Source of the DNA: an uncultured Clostridia bacterium
GTDB taxonomy: Bacteria > Bacillota > Clostridia > Oscillospirales > Acutalibacteraceae
Direction of reading: 5' to 3'
Assembly (NCBI GenBank): GCA_938034875.1
Contig: CALHND010000010.1
Coordinates: 62,001-126,000, forward strand
DNA: 64,000 nucleotides
Part shown: in pieces, positions 1 to 8,144 of the stretch
Position numbering within the stretch: position 1 is the first letter of the stretch
Layout of the letters: each line of letters opens with the position of its first letter
Translations under genes and position numbers: made by a program
The notes under the pieces: generated by a model
The model's database searches: none
What the model was told of the DNA's origin: nothing
The model's input: only the letters and a program-made list of their open reading frames with translations

Positions 1-1
1 C

Positions 2-1228
2 GGCGTTGAGCAAAAGGAACGACTCAAAGAACTGTGTCCTTCGGTTGACGTGCTTACTATGTCAGCAACACCCATTCCACGAACGCTTAACATGGCCATG
101 TCGGGGCTGCGAGATTTGTCAGCCATAGATGAAGCTCCTGCTGACCGACAGCCAGTTCAGACCTATGTTGTTGAGCATGATTTAGGCGTGCTTATAGACG
201 CCATTAACCGCGAACTGCGACGTGGCGGTCAGGTTTACTACCTGCACAACCGTGTCGAAAGTATTTCGCTTACCGCCGCAAAGCTTAAACAGCGTTTGCC
301 CGATTGCAACATCGGAATTGCTCACGGCAAAATGAATGAGGAAGAATTAAGCGAGGTTTGGCGAAAACTTATCGACAGAGAAATTGACATTTTGGTTTGT
401 ACCACTATAATAGAGACAGGGGTAGATGTTCCAAACGCCAACACTCTGATAATCGAGGATGCTGACCGTTTTGGTCTCAGCCAGCTGCATCAGCTGCGCG
501 GACGAGTCGGTCGCTCGGCCAGAAGGGCATACGCCTATCTTACATTCCGTGGGGGAAAAGCTCTTACCGATATTGCACAAAAGAGACTTGAAGCAATTCG
601 CGAATTTACCGAGTTCGGTTCGGGATATAAAATCGCTATGCGCGACCTGGAGCTGCGCGGCGCCGGCAATTTGCTGGGCGGTGAACAGCACGGTCACATG
701 GATTCGGTCGGATATGATTTATATCTGCGCCTGCTCTCTGACGCTGTCAGCGAGGAAAAGGGCGAGGCTTCATCCTCTCCTGCCGAATGTACCGTTGACC
801 TGCCGATTTCGGCACATATCCCTGAAGACTACATTCCCGATCTGCCTCAGCGACTGGGCGTTTATCGCCGCATTGCCGACATTCGCAGTACAGAAGATTC
901 TGAAGATGTCATTGACGAGCTGTGTGACCGTTTTGGTGATCTGCCGCCGGCAGTAAACGGGCTTATAAAGGTAGCACTGCTCAGAAATCGTGCCGCTGCT
1001 CTGGGCATTACAGCAGTTGAATATCGCATGGGCTCTATGAAGTTATATCCTACCGCACTCGATATGCAACTTGCAGGTTTATTAAGTGCAAAATTTTCGG
1101 TGCGATTTGCCATATCCGCGGGCTCAAAGCCATCATACGGAATTGCTCCGTGCCCGAAACAGCAGCCACTGAAGCTGCTTGAGGAGTTTATATCCGCCGC
1201 AGAAGAAGCGATGGAACAGAAAAATTAA
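2..1228 (+). CDS. mfd: Transcription-repair coupling factor Mfd, C-terminal part (5' truncated by window edge)
   Basis: The reading frame is open from base 2, so the gene starts upstream of the window; 408 C-terminal residues are visible. Mfd is an SF2 DNA translocase that pushes stalled RNA polymerase off DNA lesions and recruits UvrA. The fragment begins in the second RecA-like lobe (SATPIPRTLNMAMSG is motif III), followed by motif V around TTIIETGVDVPNANT and motif VI in QLRGRVGRS, then LRGAGNLLGGEQHGH and the C-terminal TRCF domain. The stop is followed 30 bases later by the next gene, which has its own ribosome binding site. High confidence from motif order. Confidence 0.96.
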   Translation, partial: GVEQKERLKELCPSVDVLTMSATPIPRTLNMAMSGLRDLSAIDEAPADRQPVQTYVVEHDLGVLIDAINRELRRGGQVYYLHNRVESISLTAAKLKQRLPDCNIGIAHGKMNEEELSEVWRKLIDREIDILVCTTIIETGVDVPNANTLIIEDADRFGLSQLHQLRGRVGRSARRAYAYLTFRGGKALTDIAQKRLEAIREFTEFGSGYKIAMRDLELRGAGNLLGGEQHGHMDSVGYDLYLRLLSDAVSEEKGEASSSPAECTVDLPISAHIPEDYIPDLPQRLGVYRRIADIRSTEDSEDVIDELCDRFGDLPPAVNGLIKVALLRNRAAALGITAVEYRMGSMKLYPTALDMQLAGLLSAKFSVRFAISAGSKPSYGIAPCPKQQPLKLLEEFISAAEEAMEQKN

Positions 1229-1258
1229 TTGGTTCTTTTTGGTTTGAAAGGAGACACT

Positions 1259-1510
1259 ATGAAAGAATTTATAATTCATAACAAAAAAAACATTATTGTA
1301 TTTGCTACCGCTATTGTAATCATCATTGCATGTCTGATTACAAAAGAAGTTGTTACAGCAAGTAAAGAAGCAGAAGTTTCATTAAGAGACTCTAGCTCGG
1401 TTGGTCAGGTAAACGCTATGGAATACGACACTCACAACGCAAATGACCTGATAGACGAAACCGCTTCTGACGTTTCTGCAAATTCTGCAGTTTCCTCTGT
1501 TTCCGAATAA
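1259..1510 (+). CDS. Small single-pass membrane protein, unknown function
   Basis: An 83-residue protein. I chose the ATG at 1259 because GAAAGGAG lies just upstream; an in-frame start at 1229 has no such site. Residues about 11-31 form one hydrophobic helix after a basic N-terminus (KKN), and the rest is polar, acidic and Ser/Ala-rich, which predicts a membrane anchor with an extracytoplasmic tail. It sits between mfd and the O-antigen-ligase-like gene (24-base gap) and probably shares their transcript. I do not recognise a family. An anchored secretion or cell-surface accessory role is only an inference. Confidence 0.72.
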   Translation: MKEFIIHNKKNIIVFATAIVIIIACLITKEVVTASKEAEVSLRDSSSVGQVNAMEYDTHNANDLIDETASDVSANSAVSSVSE

Positions 1511-1534
1511 TATTACAAAAGGAGAACCTGACGC

Positions 1535-2713
1535 ATGGAGGTAAATAGAAACGACTCCTCGGGCCGTTTTACCGACCGCGTAATTATTTTGACCGCAATC
1601 ATATGCGTTTTTCTGCCGGCGATTTTGTCGCTGGCGGCCGAGGCAATTTTGATTGTGGCCATGATAATGTACCGCCACACGAGGCGTATCATTTTTTCGT
1701 CTCCTCTTTCATTTTGGCTCATTCCATTAGCTCCCGCTGCTATAATTCCGCCAATTGTTCACGGTAACTTTGTCGGAATCGTTGCCGGTGTGGGGCTTAT
1801 TTTGCTGATTATACTTGCAATATACTTTAGCCGAGCCATGACCAGCACTATTTTTGAACAGGCATCAAAATACGCCTGTGTGCTTAGCGTAATTGCCATG
1901 TTTGTTGCGGTGTTTGAGCGCATAACCTATTCTATTTGGCCGCAACTGTCAGAAAACAAGGATTTGCGCTGCGCAAGCGTGTTTTTTAACCCAAATTTGT
2001 TTGGCACGGTAGTTGTATTCATTATTTTGCTGTGTCTGTATAAAATAATGGCAGGCCGTGGCAATAAAAAAATCTACACCGCCATTATCGCTGCCAATTT
2101 AATCAGCATGGCGCTGTGCGGCTCTTTGCTTGGCATGGCGGAGCTTGTAGTCGGAATATTCTTTTTACTGCTGTTTAACCAAAAATGGTGGGGAGTGGGC
2201 GCATTTGCCGCCGCTGCCATTGTAGGCGTGGCTGCAATACTTGTGTATCCGCAGCTTTTGCCGCGCATATTTGAGGCGAGCGAATCGTTTAATCTGCGCT
2301 ATCGGGTATGGCAGCTTGCGATTATGATGTTCCGCAGTGCACCGTTTTTTGGCAGAGGAATACTCACATACATGACATTTAGCCCCGAATATGTCGGCTT
2401 AGATCTTGAATTTAATGTGTGGGTCACGACCTGCGCACACAGTTTACTGCTTGACAGTTTACTTTGTCTCGGCATAGTCGGTTCAGCTTTTCTTATCGGA
2501 TTTATGGTGCATTTGTATATGCCGGTTGTTCGCTCGGTTGTGCGCAAATGCGACAGGGCGGCAACTGCACTTGCACTGGCAATGACCATGGGGGTGCTGT
2601 TTCACGGTCTGCTGGACGAGACGATCGCCTGGCCACAGGTTACAATCATTTTCCTGCTGATTTTAACGGGAACAGCCGCATACGGAAAGAAAAAAGTGGA
2701 ACAATTCCACTAA
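1535..2713 (+). CDS. O-antigen ligase (Wzy_C/WaaL)-family polytopic membrane protein
   Basis: A 392-residue polytopic protein with roughly 10-12 hydrophobic segments. Family members transfer or polymerise lipid-linked glycans outside the cytoplasmic membrane. Supporting features are the tract LRYRVWQLAIMMFRSAPFFG (about residues 253-272), the usual R-x-x-x-W-x-x-A-x-x-M..P..G.G signature, and a later AHSLLLDSL segment in the place of the family's conserved His loop. The ATG follows AAAGGAGAACC. In a Gram-positive cell the likely acceptor is a capsule, teichoic or exopolysaccharide chain rather than LPS; that is inference. No other polysaccharide genes adjoin it, and a terminator follows. Confidence 0.75.
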   Translation: MEVNRNDSSGRFTDRVIILTAIICVFLPAILSLAAEAILIVAMIMYRHTRRIIFSSPLSFWLIPLAPAAIIPPIVHGNFVGIVAGVGLILLIILAIYFSRAMTSTIFEQASKYACVLSVIAMFVAVFERITYSIWPQLSENKDLRCASVFFNPNLFGTVVVFIILLCLYKIMAGRGNKKIYTAIIAANLISMALCGSLLGMAELVVGIFFLLLFNQKWWGVGAFAAAAIVGVAAILVYPQLLPRIFEASESFNLRYRVWQLAIMMFRSAPFFGRGILTYMTFSPEYVGLDLEFNVWVTTCAHSLLLDSLLCLGIVGSAFLIGFMVHLYMPVVRSVVRKCDRAATALALAMTMGVLFHGLLDETIAWPQVTIIFLLILTGTAAYGKKKVEQFH

Positions 2714-2742
2714 ACAGCCCAGTATTAATGCAAAATAATAAA

Positions 2743-2774
2743 AACGCTTGACCTTAAACCGTCAAGCGTTTATC
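2743..2774 (+). terminator. Rho-independent terminator after the O-antigen-ligase-like gene
   Basis: A perfect 10-bp stem AACGCTTGAC/GTCAAGCGTT around an 8-base loop, followed by a short T-rich stretch. It separates this gene from rpe, which follows at 2810. Confidence 0.8.
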
Positions 2775-2809
2775 ATTATTATGTAACTAAAATCAAGGAG
2801 CACTAAAGA

Positions 2810-3463
2810 ATGGTAAAAATCTCACCGTCAATTTTAACTGCTGACTTTTTAGAGCTAAAGGGTGTTATTCGCGAGCTGGAGGATGCCGGCGTCGAAATGC
2901 TGCACATTGATGTAATGGATGGCGCATTTGTGCCTAACATTTCCATAGGTTTCCCTGTAATTGAATCGCTTGCACGTCACACCAGTCTGCCGCTCGATGT
3001 TCACCTTATGATTGAGCGCCCTCAGCTTTATATAGAGCAATTTGCAAAGCACGCCGAGCGCATAACCATACACTTCGAGAGCGACTGCAATGTTGCTGAA
3101 ACACTTAAACAAATACGCGACTGCGGAGTTAAGCCTGCCATTTCGGTCAAGCCAAAAACCCCCGTCAGCGAAATTTTTAGATATCTTGACATGATTGACA
3201 TGGTGCTTATCATGTCGGTCGAGCCCGGCTTCGGTGGCCAGTCTTACATCCCCAATGCCACCGATAAAATTGCCGAGCTGCGCCATGAATGTGACCGCAG
3301 AGGCCTTAATAATATGGATATCCAGGTTGACGGCGGCATAAATCTAAACACCGCCGCCATTGCTGCAACAGCAGGAGCAAACATTCTTGTTGCGGGCAGT
3401 GCCATAATTAATGCCGATGACATTAAACAGGCGGTTTCTAAAATTCGTGCCGTCACAAACTAA
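2810..3463 (+). CDS. rpe: Ribulose-phosphate 3-epimerase
   Basis: A 217-residue cytoplasmic TIM-barrel enzyme that interconverts ribulose 5-phosphate and xylulose 5-phosphate in the pentose phosphate pathway. The opening KISPSILTADFLEL, the metal-site tract HIDVMDGAFVPNISIG (His and Asp ligands), VHLMIERP, the VEPGFGGQ loop with its phosphate-binding glycines, and VDGGIN near residue 175 are all in place. Length is normal for the family. A ribosome binding site (AAGGAG) precedes the ATG. It appears to be a single-gene unit behind the terminator at 2743. Confidence 0.97.
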   Translation: MVKISPSILTADFLELKGVIRELEDAGVEMLHIDVMDGAFVPNISIGFPVIESLARHTSLPLDVHLMIERPQLYIEQFAKHAERITIHFESDCNVAETLKQIRDCGVKPAISVKPKTPVSEIFRYLDMIDMVLIMSVEPGFGGQSYIPNATDKIAELRHECDRRGLNNMDIQVDGGINLNTAAIAATAGANILVAGSAIINADDIKQAVSKIRAVTN

Positions 3464-3548
3464 TTTTAAACACTATTCGGATATATTTAAGTGCGGGTTT
3501 TCGCAAATATTTGATACAATATGTTTCAAACGCTAACTTGCGCCCGTC

Positions 3549-4109
3549 TCACAAATATCCGCCAATATCGTTTACCGCGTTTTCACTGATAAGACGTCCA
3601 TGCTCGGCTGTGAATGCAACAGCGGCGGCTCCCTTTGCCACCCTGTTCCCAAATTCACCGAGAATGTGGGGCGTCTTTTTTTCGTCCCGATCAGTGTAAA
3701 CAATTACACGATATTTATTTTCTAATAAATACAGCTCACACGGAACGCTTTCGCCTCCGCTTAGTGCAGACATAGCTCCAATCATATCATCAACGTTATC
3801 AAATTCGTACACCGCCGGCTCGGTTTTAACCCGTCGCATACGCACCGTAGGTTGACCATCAGGTGCCTCCACCGATGTGAACTGCACCATGCAGCCGTCG
3901 TTTGCACGCGGAAAGACCTCTATCATAATCCTGCCTGTCGAAGCCTCAAAGCCTCCGGGCAGTCCAATTCGCTTGAGCAGACCCTGAAGCACTTCACGCG
4001 TATGTTGGTCGTTATAATCCATTTGCTGATATGTTATATCCAATTCATTCATATCCTCGCGGTCAAGCTCAATTTTGAACTGCTGAGGGGAATCAAAATA
4101 TATGTGCAT
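3549..4109 (-). CDS. MecA-family adaptor protein
   Basis: 186 residues. MecA proteins deliver substrates to the ClpCP protease; in Bacillus they control the competence factor ComK. The N-terminus reads as the substrate-binding domain (ELDREDMNELDITYQQMDY, with the family's D-M-x-x-x-x-I-T pattern), followed by an acidic linker and a C-terminal ClpC-binding-like domain. I start it at the ATG at 4109, preceded by GGAGG, rather than at an in-frame ATG 39 codons upstream without a site. It is convergent with rpe. The match is to the family; the substrate cannot be told from sequence. Confidence 0.78.
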   Translation of the reverse strand: MHIYFDSPQQFKIELDREDMNELDITYQQMDYNDQHTREVLQGLLKRIGLPGGFEASTGRIMIEVFPRANDGCMVQFTSVEAPDGQPTVRMRRVKTEPAVYEFDNVDDMIGAMSALSGGESVPCELYLLENKYRVIVYTDRDEKKTPHILGEFGNRVAKGAAAVAFTAEHGRLISENAVNDIGGYL

Positions 4110-4321
4110 GGAAATATACCTCCATGATTTAATTTTACGCACTGCCCACTTTTGTTTCAAGCGGTAAAAATCGGATTCCAAAAATTGTTCGGCTGTTTTT
4201 GATTGTGCCCCTGGGCACTTTTTCACCTTTAAAACATTCTATGCTCACAGCTTTTCCATTTCATTTTGTCCATGGGAATAATATTTTGTTCACTCGACAA
4301 TAATATAACGAGGTGATATCT

Positions 4322-4438
4322 GTGGGCAAAGGTATGTATGCGTTTTTACGCGCATTTGGATTTACGATGCTGTGTTTTGCACTTATTGCGGTGGGTTATT
4401 TTGGCGCTCAGCTTGTTGAGTTTTTTATTTCTATGTAA
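4322..4438 (+). CDS. 38-residue membrane peptide
   Basis: A GTG-started reading frame with a GAGGTG site 6 bases upstream encodes 38 residues: a short basic N-terminus (KGMYAFLRAFG), one hydrophobic helix of about 20 residues (MLCFALIAVGYFGAQ region) and a short tail ending ISM. An internal ATG at codon 5 is an alternative start. It lies 56 bases before the P-loop gene and could be cotranscribed. I do not recognise a family. Small single-helix proteins like this often regulate a membrane partner, but nothing here identifies one. Confidence 0.5.
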   Translation: MGKGMYAFLRAFGFTMLCFALIAVGYFGAQLVEFFISM

Positions 4439-4494
4439 CAAATGGCAAGACTTCGCATAGTATATAGCAAAACTTTATTAATGAGGGTTTTGCT

Positions 4495-5577
4495 ATGTCT
4501 TTTACATATCCCAACAATTATTTCCTGTCAGCCGTCACTCCGGGCGGCTTTTCATCTTTGCTCGCAGACTGCGCAGAAAATGGAAAATATAGACGTGTTT
4601 TTATTTTGCAGGGCGCTTCCGGTACAGGTAAATCGGATGCGCTGATTGCCGCTGCAGAGACCATGCACAAAATGGGCGCAGAGGTTTGGATTGCGCAAAA
4701 CCCGCTTGATCCGGAGTGCTTAGACGGGGTTTTTGCGCCTGAACTTGCCGTAGCAGCGATTAACGGAGCCTATCCGCATAACATTTGCGAAAAACGTGCA
4801 GGTATACGGGAAATCACCATTGACATGGGTGCGGCGTGCGATCCCAAGCTGCTGCACGATATGGAAACCGAAGCAGTAGAGGCATATAGCAACAGAGACG
4901 CGCTTTATGCTCGCGCCAGTCGCTATATTTCGGCGGCACAATCACTGATATCTGACACATTCCGCATGGCCGCCGACTGCACCGACGGCAAAAAAGCGGC
5001 CAAATTTGCCATGCTGTCTGCGGCGCGCGTTTTGGGCCGCAAACGGCGCGAACGAGGCAGCGAACAAATACGTTATTTAAGTGCGCTGACTCCCGATGGT
5101 ATCATTTTCCGCGACGACACTCTACGCGATGCCGCCGACCAAATTATTGTTATGAATGATCGATACGGCGCTGCCTCTCGGGCAGTTATGACTGCGGTGC
5201 GGTACACTGCACTGGAACTTGGCTTTGACATAATCACCTGCATGTGTCCGCTGTCCGCCGATAAATGTGAACATGTTATCGTGCCCGAGCTTAGGGTCGC
5301 ATTTTGTACCGAAAACAGATATCATCAGGTCAACACCGATGGTAGACGCTATCATGCACGACGATTTACTGACTCTAATGCGCTTAATACACGGAGCCAG
5401 CGGCTGTCATTTAACCGCAAAGCTACCGATGAGCTGCTGCGCAGTGCATGCGAGGCACTGGGTGCAGCTCGTGATCAGGATGACATTTTGCACACAATAT
5501 ATGCCAATGCCTGCGACAGAGCTGCAACCTGCGACATAGTTGATCGGCTGTGCAAGCAAATTAGTGACAGTGTGTAA
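4495..5577 (+). CDS. P-loop ATPase, duplicated-domain clostridial family (PRK06851-like), second P-loop degenerate
   Basis: 360 residues, cytoplasmic. The N-terminal lobe has a Walker A motif GASGTGKSDAL at about residues 40-50. The C-terminal lobe repeats the same fold: a hydrophobic strand (QIIVMN) leads to RYGAASRAVM where a second P-loop would sit, then the family's conserved PLSADKCEHVIVPELRVAF tract and the ending ENRYHQV. The second loop has lost the GKS/T, so only one lobe should bind nucleotide. The cellular role of this family is not known to me. The preceding small membrane peptide may share its transcript. Confidence 0.72.
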   Translation: MSFTYPNNYFLSAVTPGGFSSLLADCAENGKYRRVFILQGASGTGKSDALIAAAETMHKMGAEVWIAQNPLDPECLDGVFAPELAVAAINGAYPHNICEKRAGIREITIDMGAACDPKLLHDMETEAVEAYSNRDALYARASRYISAAQSLISDTFRMAADCTDGKKAAKFAMLSAARVLGRKRRERGSEQIRYLSALTPDGIIFRDDTLRDAADQIIVMNDRYGAASRAVMTAVRYTALELGFDIITCMCPLSADKCEHVIVPELRVAFCTENRYHQVNTDGRRYHARRFTDSNALNTRSQRLSFNRKATDELLRSACEALGAARDQDDILHTIYANACDRAATCDIVDRLCKQISDSV

Positions 5578-5688
5578 TTAATTGCGCTGTAACCTATTTT
5601 AGAAATACATGATTATTGAAATTTAGCCAAATTTTTGCCGTTTATGGTGTGCTAACAAGCATTTTAATTTACTGTACAATTAAACACA

Positions 5689-5720
5689 AAACCCCTTTGC
5701 CCGTTTGGGCAAAGGGGTTT
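5689..5720 (-). terminator. Intrinsic terminator of the lepA operon
   Basis: A 14-bp stem (AAACCCCTTTGCCC paired with GGGCAAAGGGGTTT) sits just past the lepA stop; read on the minus strand it is followed by TTTGTGTTTAATT. Confidence 0.85.
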
Positions 5721-5731
5721 ATGAGTTGCTT

Positions 5732-7540
5732 TTATTCGTCTAATTTGAGTACTGCCATGAATGCTTCTTGCGGTACCTCTACCGAGCCAAGCTGGCGCAT
5801 TCGTTTTTTGCCTTCCTTCTGCTTTTCAAGCAGCTTCTTTTTACGCGTAATGTCTCCGCCGTAGCATTTGGCAAGTACATCTTTGCGCATTGCCTTAACC
5901 GTTTCGCGTGCAATAACTTTGCCGCCCACAGCCACCTGTACAGGCACTTCGAACATTTGGCGCGGAATATGCTCCTTTAGCTTTTCGGCAATACGGCGAG
6001 CACGTGCATATGACGAGTCGGCGTGTACAATGAACGACAGCGCATCGACAACATCGCCGTTCAGCAGAACATCCAGCTTAACAAGATTTGACTTTTGATA
6101 TCCCATTGGCAAATAATCGTATGATGCATAACCGCGAGTGCGTGATTTCAGCGCATCAAAAAAGTCATAAACTATTTCGTTAAGCGGCAAAATGTAGTGA
6201 ATATCTACACGCTCTGTGCCGACATACTGCATATCCTTAAATTCGCCACGGCGCTGCTGGCACAGCTCCATTATGGCACCGACAAATTCGCTGGGTGAAT
6301 AAATATGGACTGTGCACATCGGCTCCTCGGAGCTGACGATAACTGAAGGGTCAGGATAGTTGGTCGGGTTATCAATTTCAAGCGTATCGCCGCTTGAAAG
6401 AGTCAGTCGGTAAATTACGCTCGGTGCGGTGGTGATAAGGTCCAAATTGTACTCGCGCTCCAGTCGCTCCTGAATAATTTCCATATGCAACAGTCCAAGG
6501 AATCCGCAACGGAAGCCAAATCCCAGCGCAACAGAGGTTTCAGGTTCAAACTCTAATGATGCATCGTTTAACTGCAGTTTTTCCAGCGCTTCACGCAGGT
6601 CGGTGTAATGTGCTCCGTCGGCTGGGTAAATGCCGCAGAAAACAACCGGATTTATCTTACGATATCCAGCAAGCGCCTCAGCAGCAGGATTCTCAGCAAG
6701 CGTAATGGTGTCGCCCACACGGGCATCTCCAACATTTTTGATAGCGGCGGCAACATAGCCTACCTCGCCTGCATACAGACCATCACACGGCTCCATGCGG
6801 GTCGCTTTTTTGCGACCTACTTCAACAACGTCAAACTGTGCGCCGGTAGCCATCATTTTAATGGTGTCTCCGGTGCGAATAACGCCGCTTTTTACACGGA
6901 AATATACTATAACGCCCTTGTAAGCGTCGTAATAAGAGTCAAAAACAAGTGCCTGGAGCGGTGCTTCCCTGTCGCACACGGGCGCAGGTATATTACGCAC
7001 AATATTCTCCATAACCTCATCAACATTAAGTCCCGTTTTGGCCGAAATTTTTGCTGCGCCTTGGGCAGGTATGCCAATAATGTCCTCGATATCGTTGATA
7101 ACTCGATCGGGTTCGGCTGACGGCAAGTCAACCTTATTAATTACGGGAATAATTTCAAGGTTGTGGTCAACGGCAAGGTATGTGTTGGCGAGTGTTTGAG
7201 CCTCAATACCCTGCGATGCATCAACTACCAGCACCGCCCCTTCGCAAGCGGCAAGTGAGCGGGAAACCTCGTAATTAAAGTCGACATGTCCCGGGGTATC
7301 GATTAAGTTAAGTTCGTATTTTTCGCCGTCTTTGGCGACGTAGTCAATGGTTACGGCGTGTGCTTTTATTGTAATTCCACGCTCGCGTTCAAGGTCCATA
7401 TTGTCGAGAATTTGATTCTCCATGTCACGCTTTGCAACCGAGTCGGTCAGCTCAAGCATACGATCAGCAAGGGTTGATTTGCCGTGGTCAATGTGTGCTA
7501 TTATGCAAAAATTACGAATGTGGTCGGGAGAAATGGGCAA
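5732..7540 (-). CDS. lepA: Elongation factor 4 (LepA), ribosome back-translocating GTPase
   Basis: 602 residues from the start I prefer. LepA is a ribosome-binding GTPase. The G domain starts at once (HIRNFCIIAHIDHGKSTLADRM, G1), with DTPGHVDF (G3) and NKVDLPSA (G4), then the EF-G-like beta-barrel and domain V, and the LepA-specific C-terminal domain ending in YGGDITRKKKLLEKQKEGKK and the typical PQEAFMAVLK tail. A TTG at 7540 lies 8 bases after GGAG; the GTG at 7549 overlaps that site and is less likely. It is the last gene of an operon with the cyclase-family gene 17 bases upstream. Confidence 0.96.
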   Translation of the reverse strand: MPISPDHIRNFCIIAHIDHGKSTLADRMLELTDSVAKRDMENQILDNMDLERERGITIKAHAVTIDYVAKDGEKYELNLIDTPGHVDFNYEVSRSLAACEGAVLVVDASQGIEAQTLANTYLAVDHNLEIIPVINKVDLPSAEPDRVINDIEDIIGIPAQGAAKISAKTGLNVDEVMENIVRNIPAPVCDREAPLQALVFDSYYDAYKGVIVYFRVKSGVIRTGDTIKMMATGAQFDVVEVGRKKATRMEPCDGLYAGEVGYVAAAIKNVGDARVGDTITLAENPAAEALAGYRKINPVVFCGIYPADGAHYTDLREALEKLQLNDASLEFEPETSVALGFGFRCGFLGLLHMEIIQERLEREYNLDLITTAPSVIYRLTLSSGDTLEIDNPTNYPDPSVIVSSEEPMCTVHIYSPSEFVGAIMELCQQRRGEFKDMQYVGTERVDIHYILPLNEIVYDFFDALKSRTRGYASYDYLPMGYQKSNLVKLDVLLNGDVVDALSFIVHADSSYARARRIAEKLKEHIPRQMFEVPVQVAVGGKVIARETVKAMRKDVLAKCYGGDITRKKKLLEKQKEGKKRMRQLGSVEVPQEAFMAVLKLDE

Positions 7541-7557
7541 AATTATCACTCCAAAAT

Positions 7558-8142
7558 TTATTTCATCAGTATTGCGCGGCAGGGTGCTGCCTCCACGCCT
7601 TCAATTTTAATCGGCAGGGCGAACAAAGTGTATCGTCCCGACTGGACATGGTGCAGTACCAGCCCCTCCAGTACGCACACACCTGCAAGTCCAAACTCTC
7701 GGTGCACTGAGGCGGTCTCTTCGTCGGGTGCAATAGACTGGGCATCAATGCCTACCATTTTTACGCCGGCGGATATAAGTGCAAATGCTCCCGAAAGGGT
7801 AAGTCTGCATTTGCCTACCGTTTTAAAGAGAACTCGTTTTGTGCCGGGCTTTACAAGTTGCTCGATATCCTCACCAGAAATGTCTTCGTCAAATCCGTTG
7901 CACGCGATAACGTCGCACTCGCCCATAAACGTGTCAAGCTCAATTTCGTCAATGGCACTTCCACCATCAACAAAATGTAGTGGTGCATCGATGTGTGTTG
8001 CGCTGTGCAAACACGCCGATATCATGGACAGATTGCAGTTGTCACCACGGTCAATACTCTGAATTTGTGTCACATTGGGTGCAGGATCACCGGGATAAAC
8101 GGGTGCTGAAAGCAATTCGCTCGAAATATCAAAAACTCGCAT
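7558..8142 (-). CDS. Cyclase family protein (kynurenine formamidase-like metal hydrolase)
   Basis: 194 residues, cytoplasmic. The family (PF04199) contains metal-dependent amidohydrolases such as arylformamidase and isatin hydrolase. The opening FDISSELLSAPVYPGDP and the metal-binding HSATHIDAPLHFVDGG (HxxxHxD pattern, about residues 48-63) are diagnostic; a conserved Glu (LEGLVL) occurs near residue 163. GGAGG precedes the ATG. It is 2 bases from the upstream glycosyltransferase gene and 17 bases from lepA, so the three are cotranscribed. No tryptophan-degradation genes are nearby, so the substrate is open. Confidence 0.85.
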   Translation of the reverse strand: MRVFDISSELLSAPVYPGDPAPNVTQIQSIDRGDNCNLSMISACLHSATHIDAPLHFVDGGSAIDEIELDTFMGECDVIACNGFDEDISGEDIEQLVKPGTKRVLFKTVGKCRLTLSGAFALISAGVKMVGIDAQSIAPDEETASVHREFGLAGVCVLEGLVLHHVQSGRYTLFALPIKIEGVEAAPCRAILMK

Positions 8143-8144
8143 GA

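Noticed and set aside
347..697. Minus-strand open frame inside mfd
   Set aside because: Lies wholly within the clear mfd coding frame and lacks a ribosome binding site.
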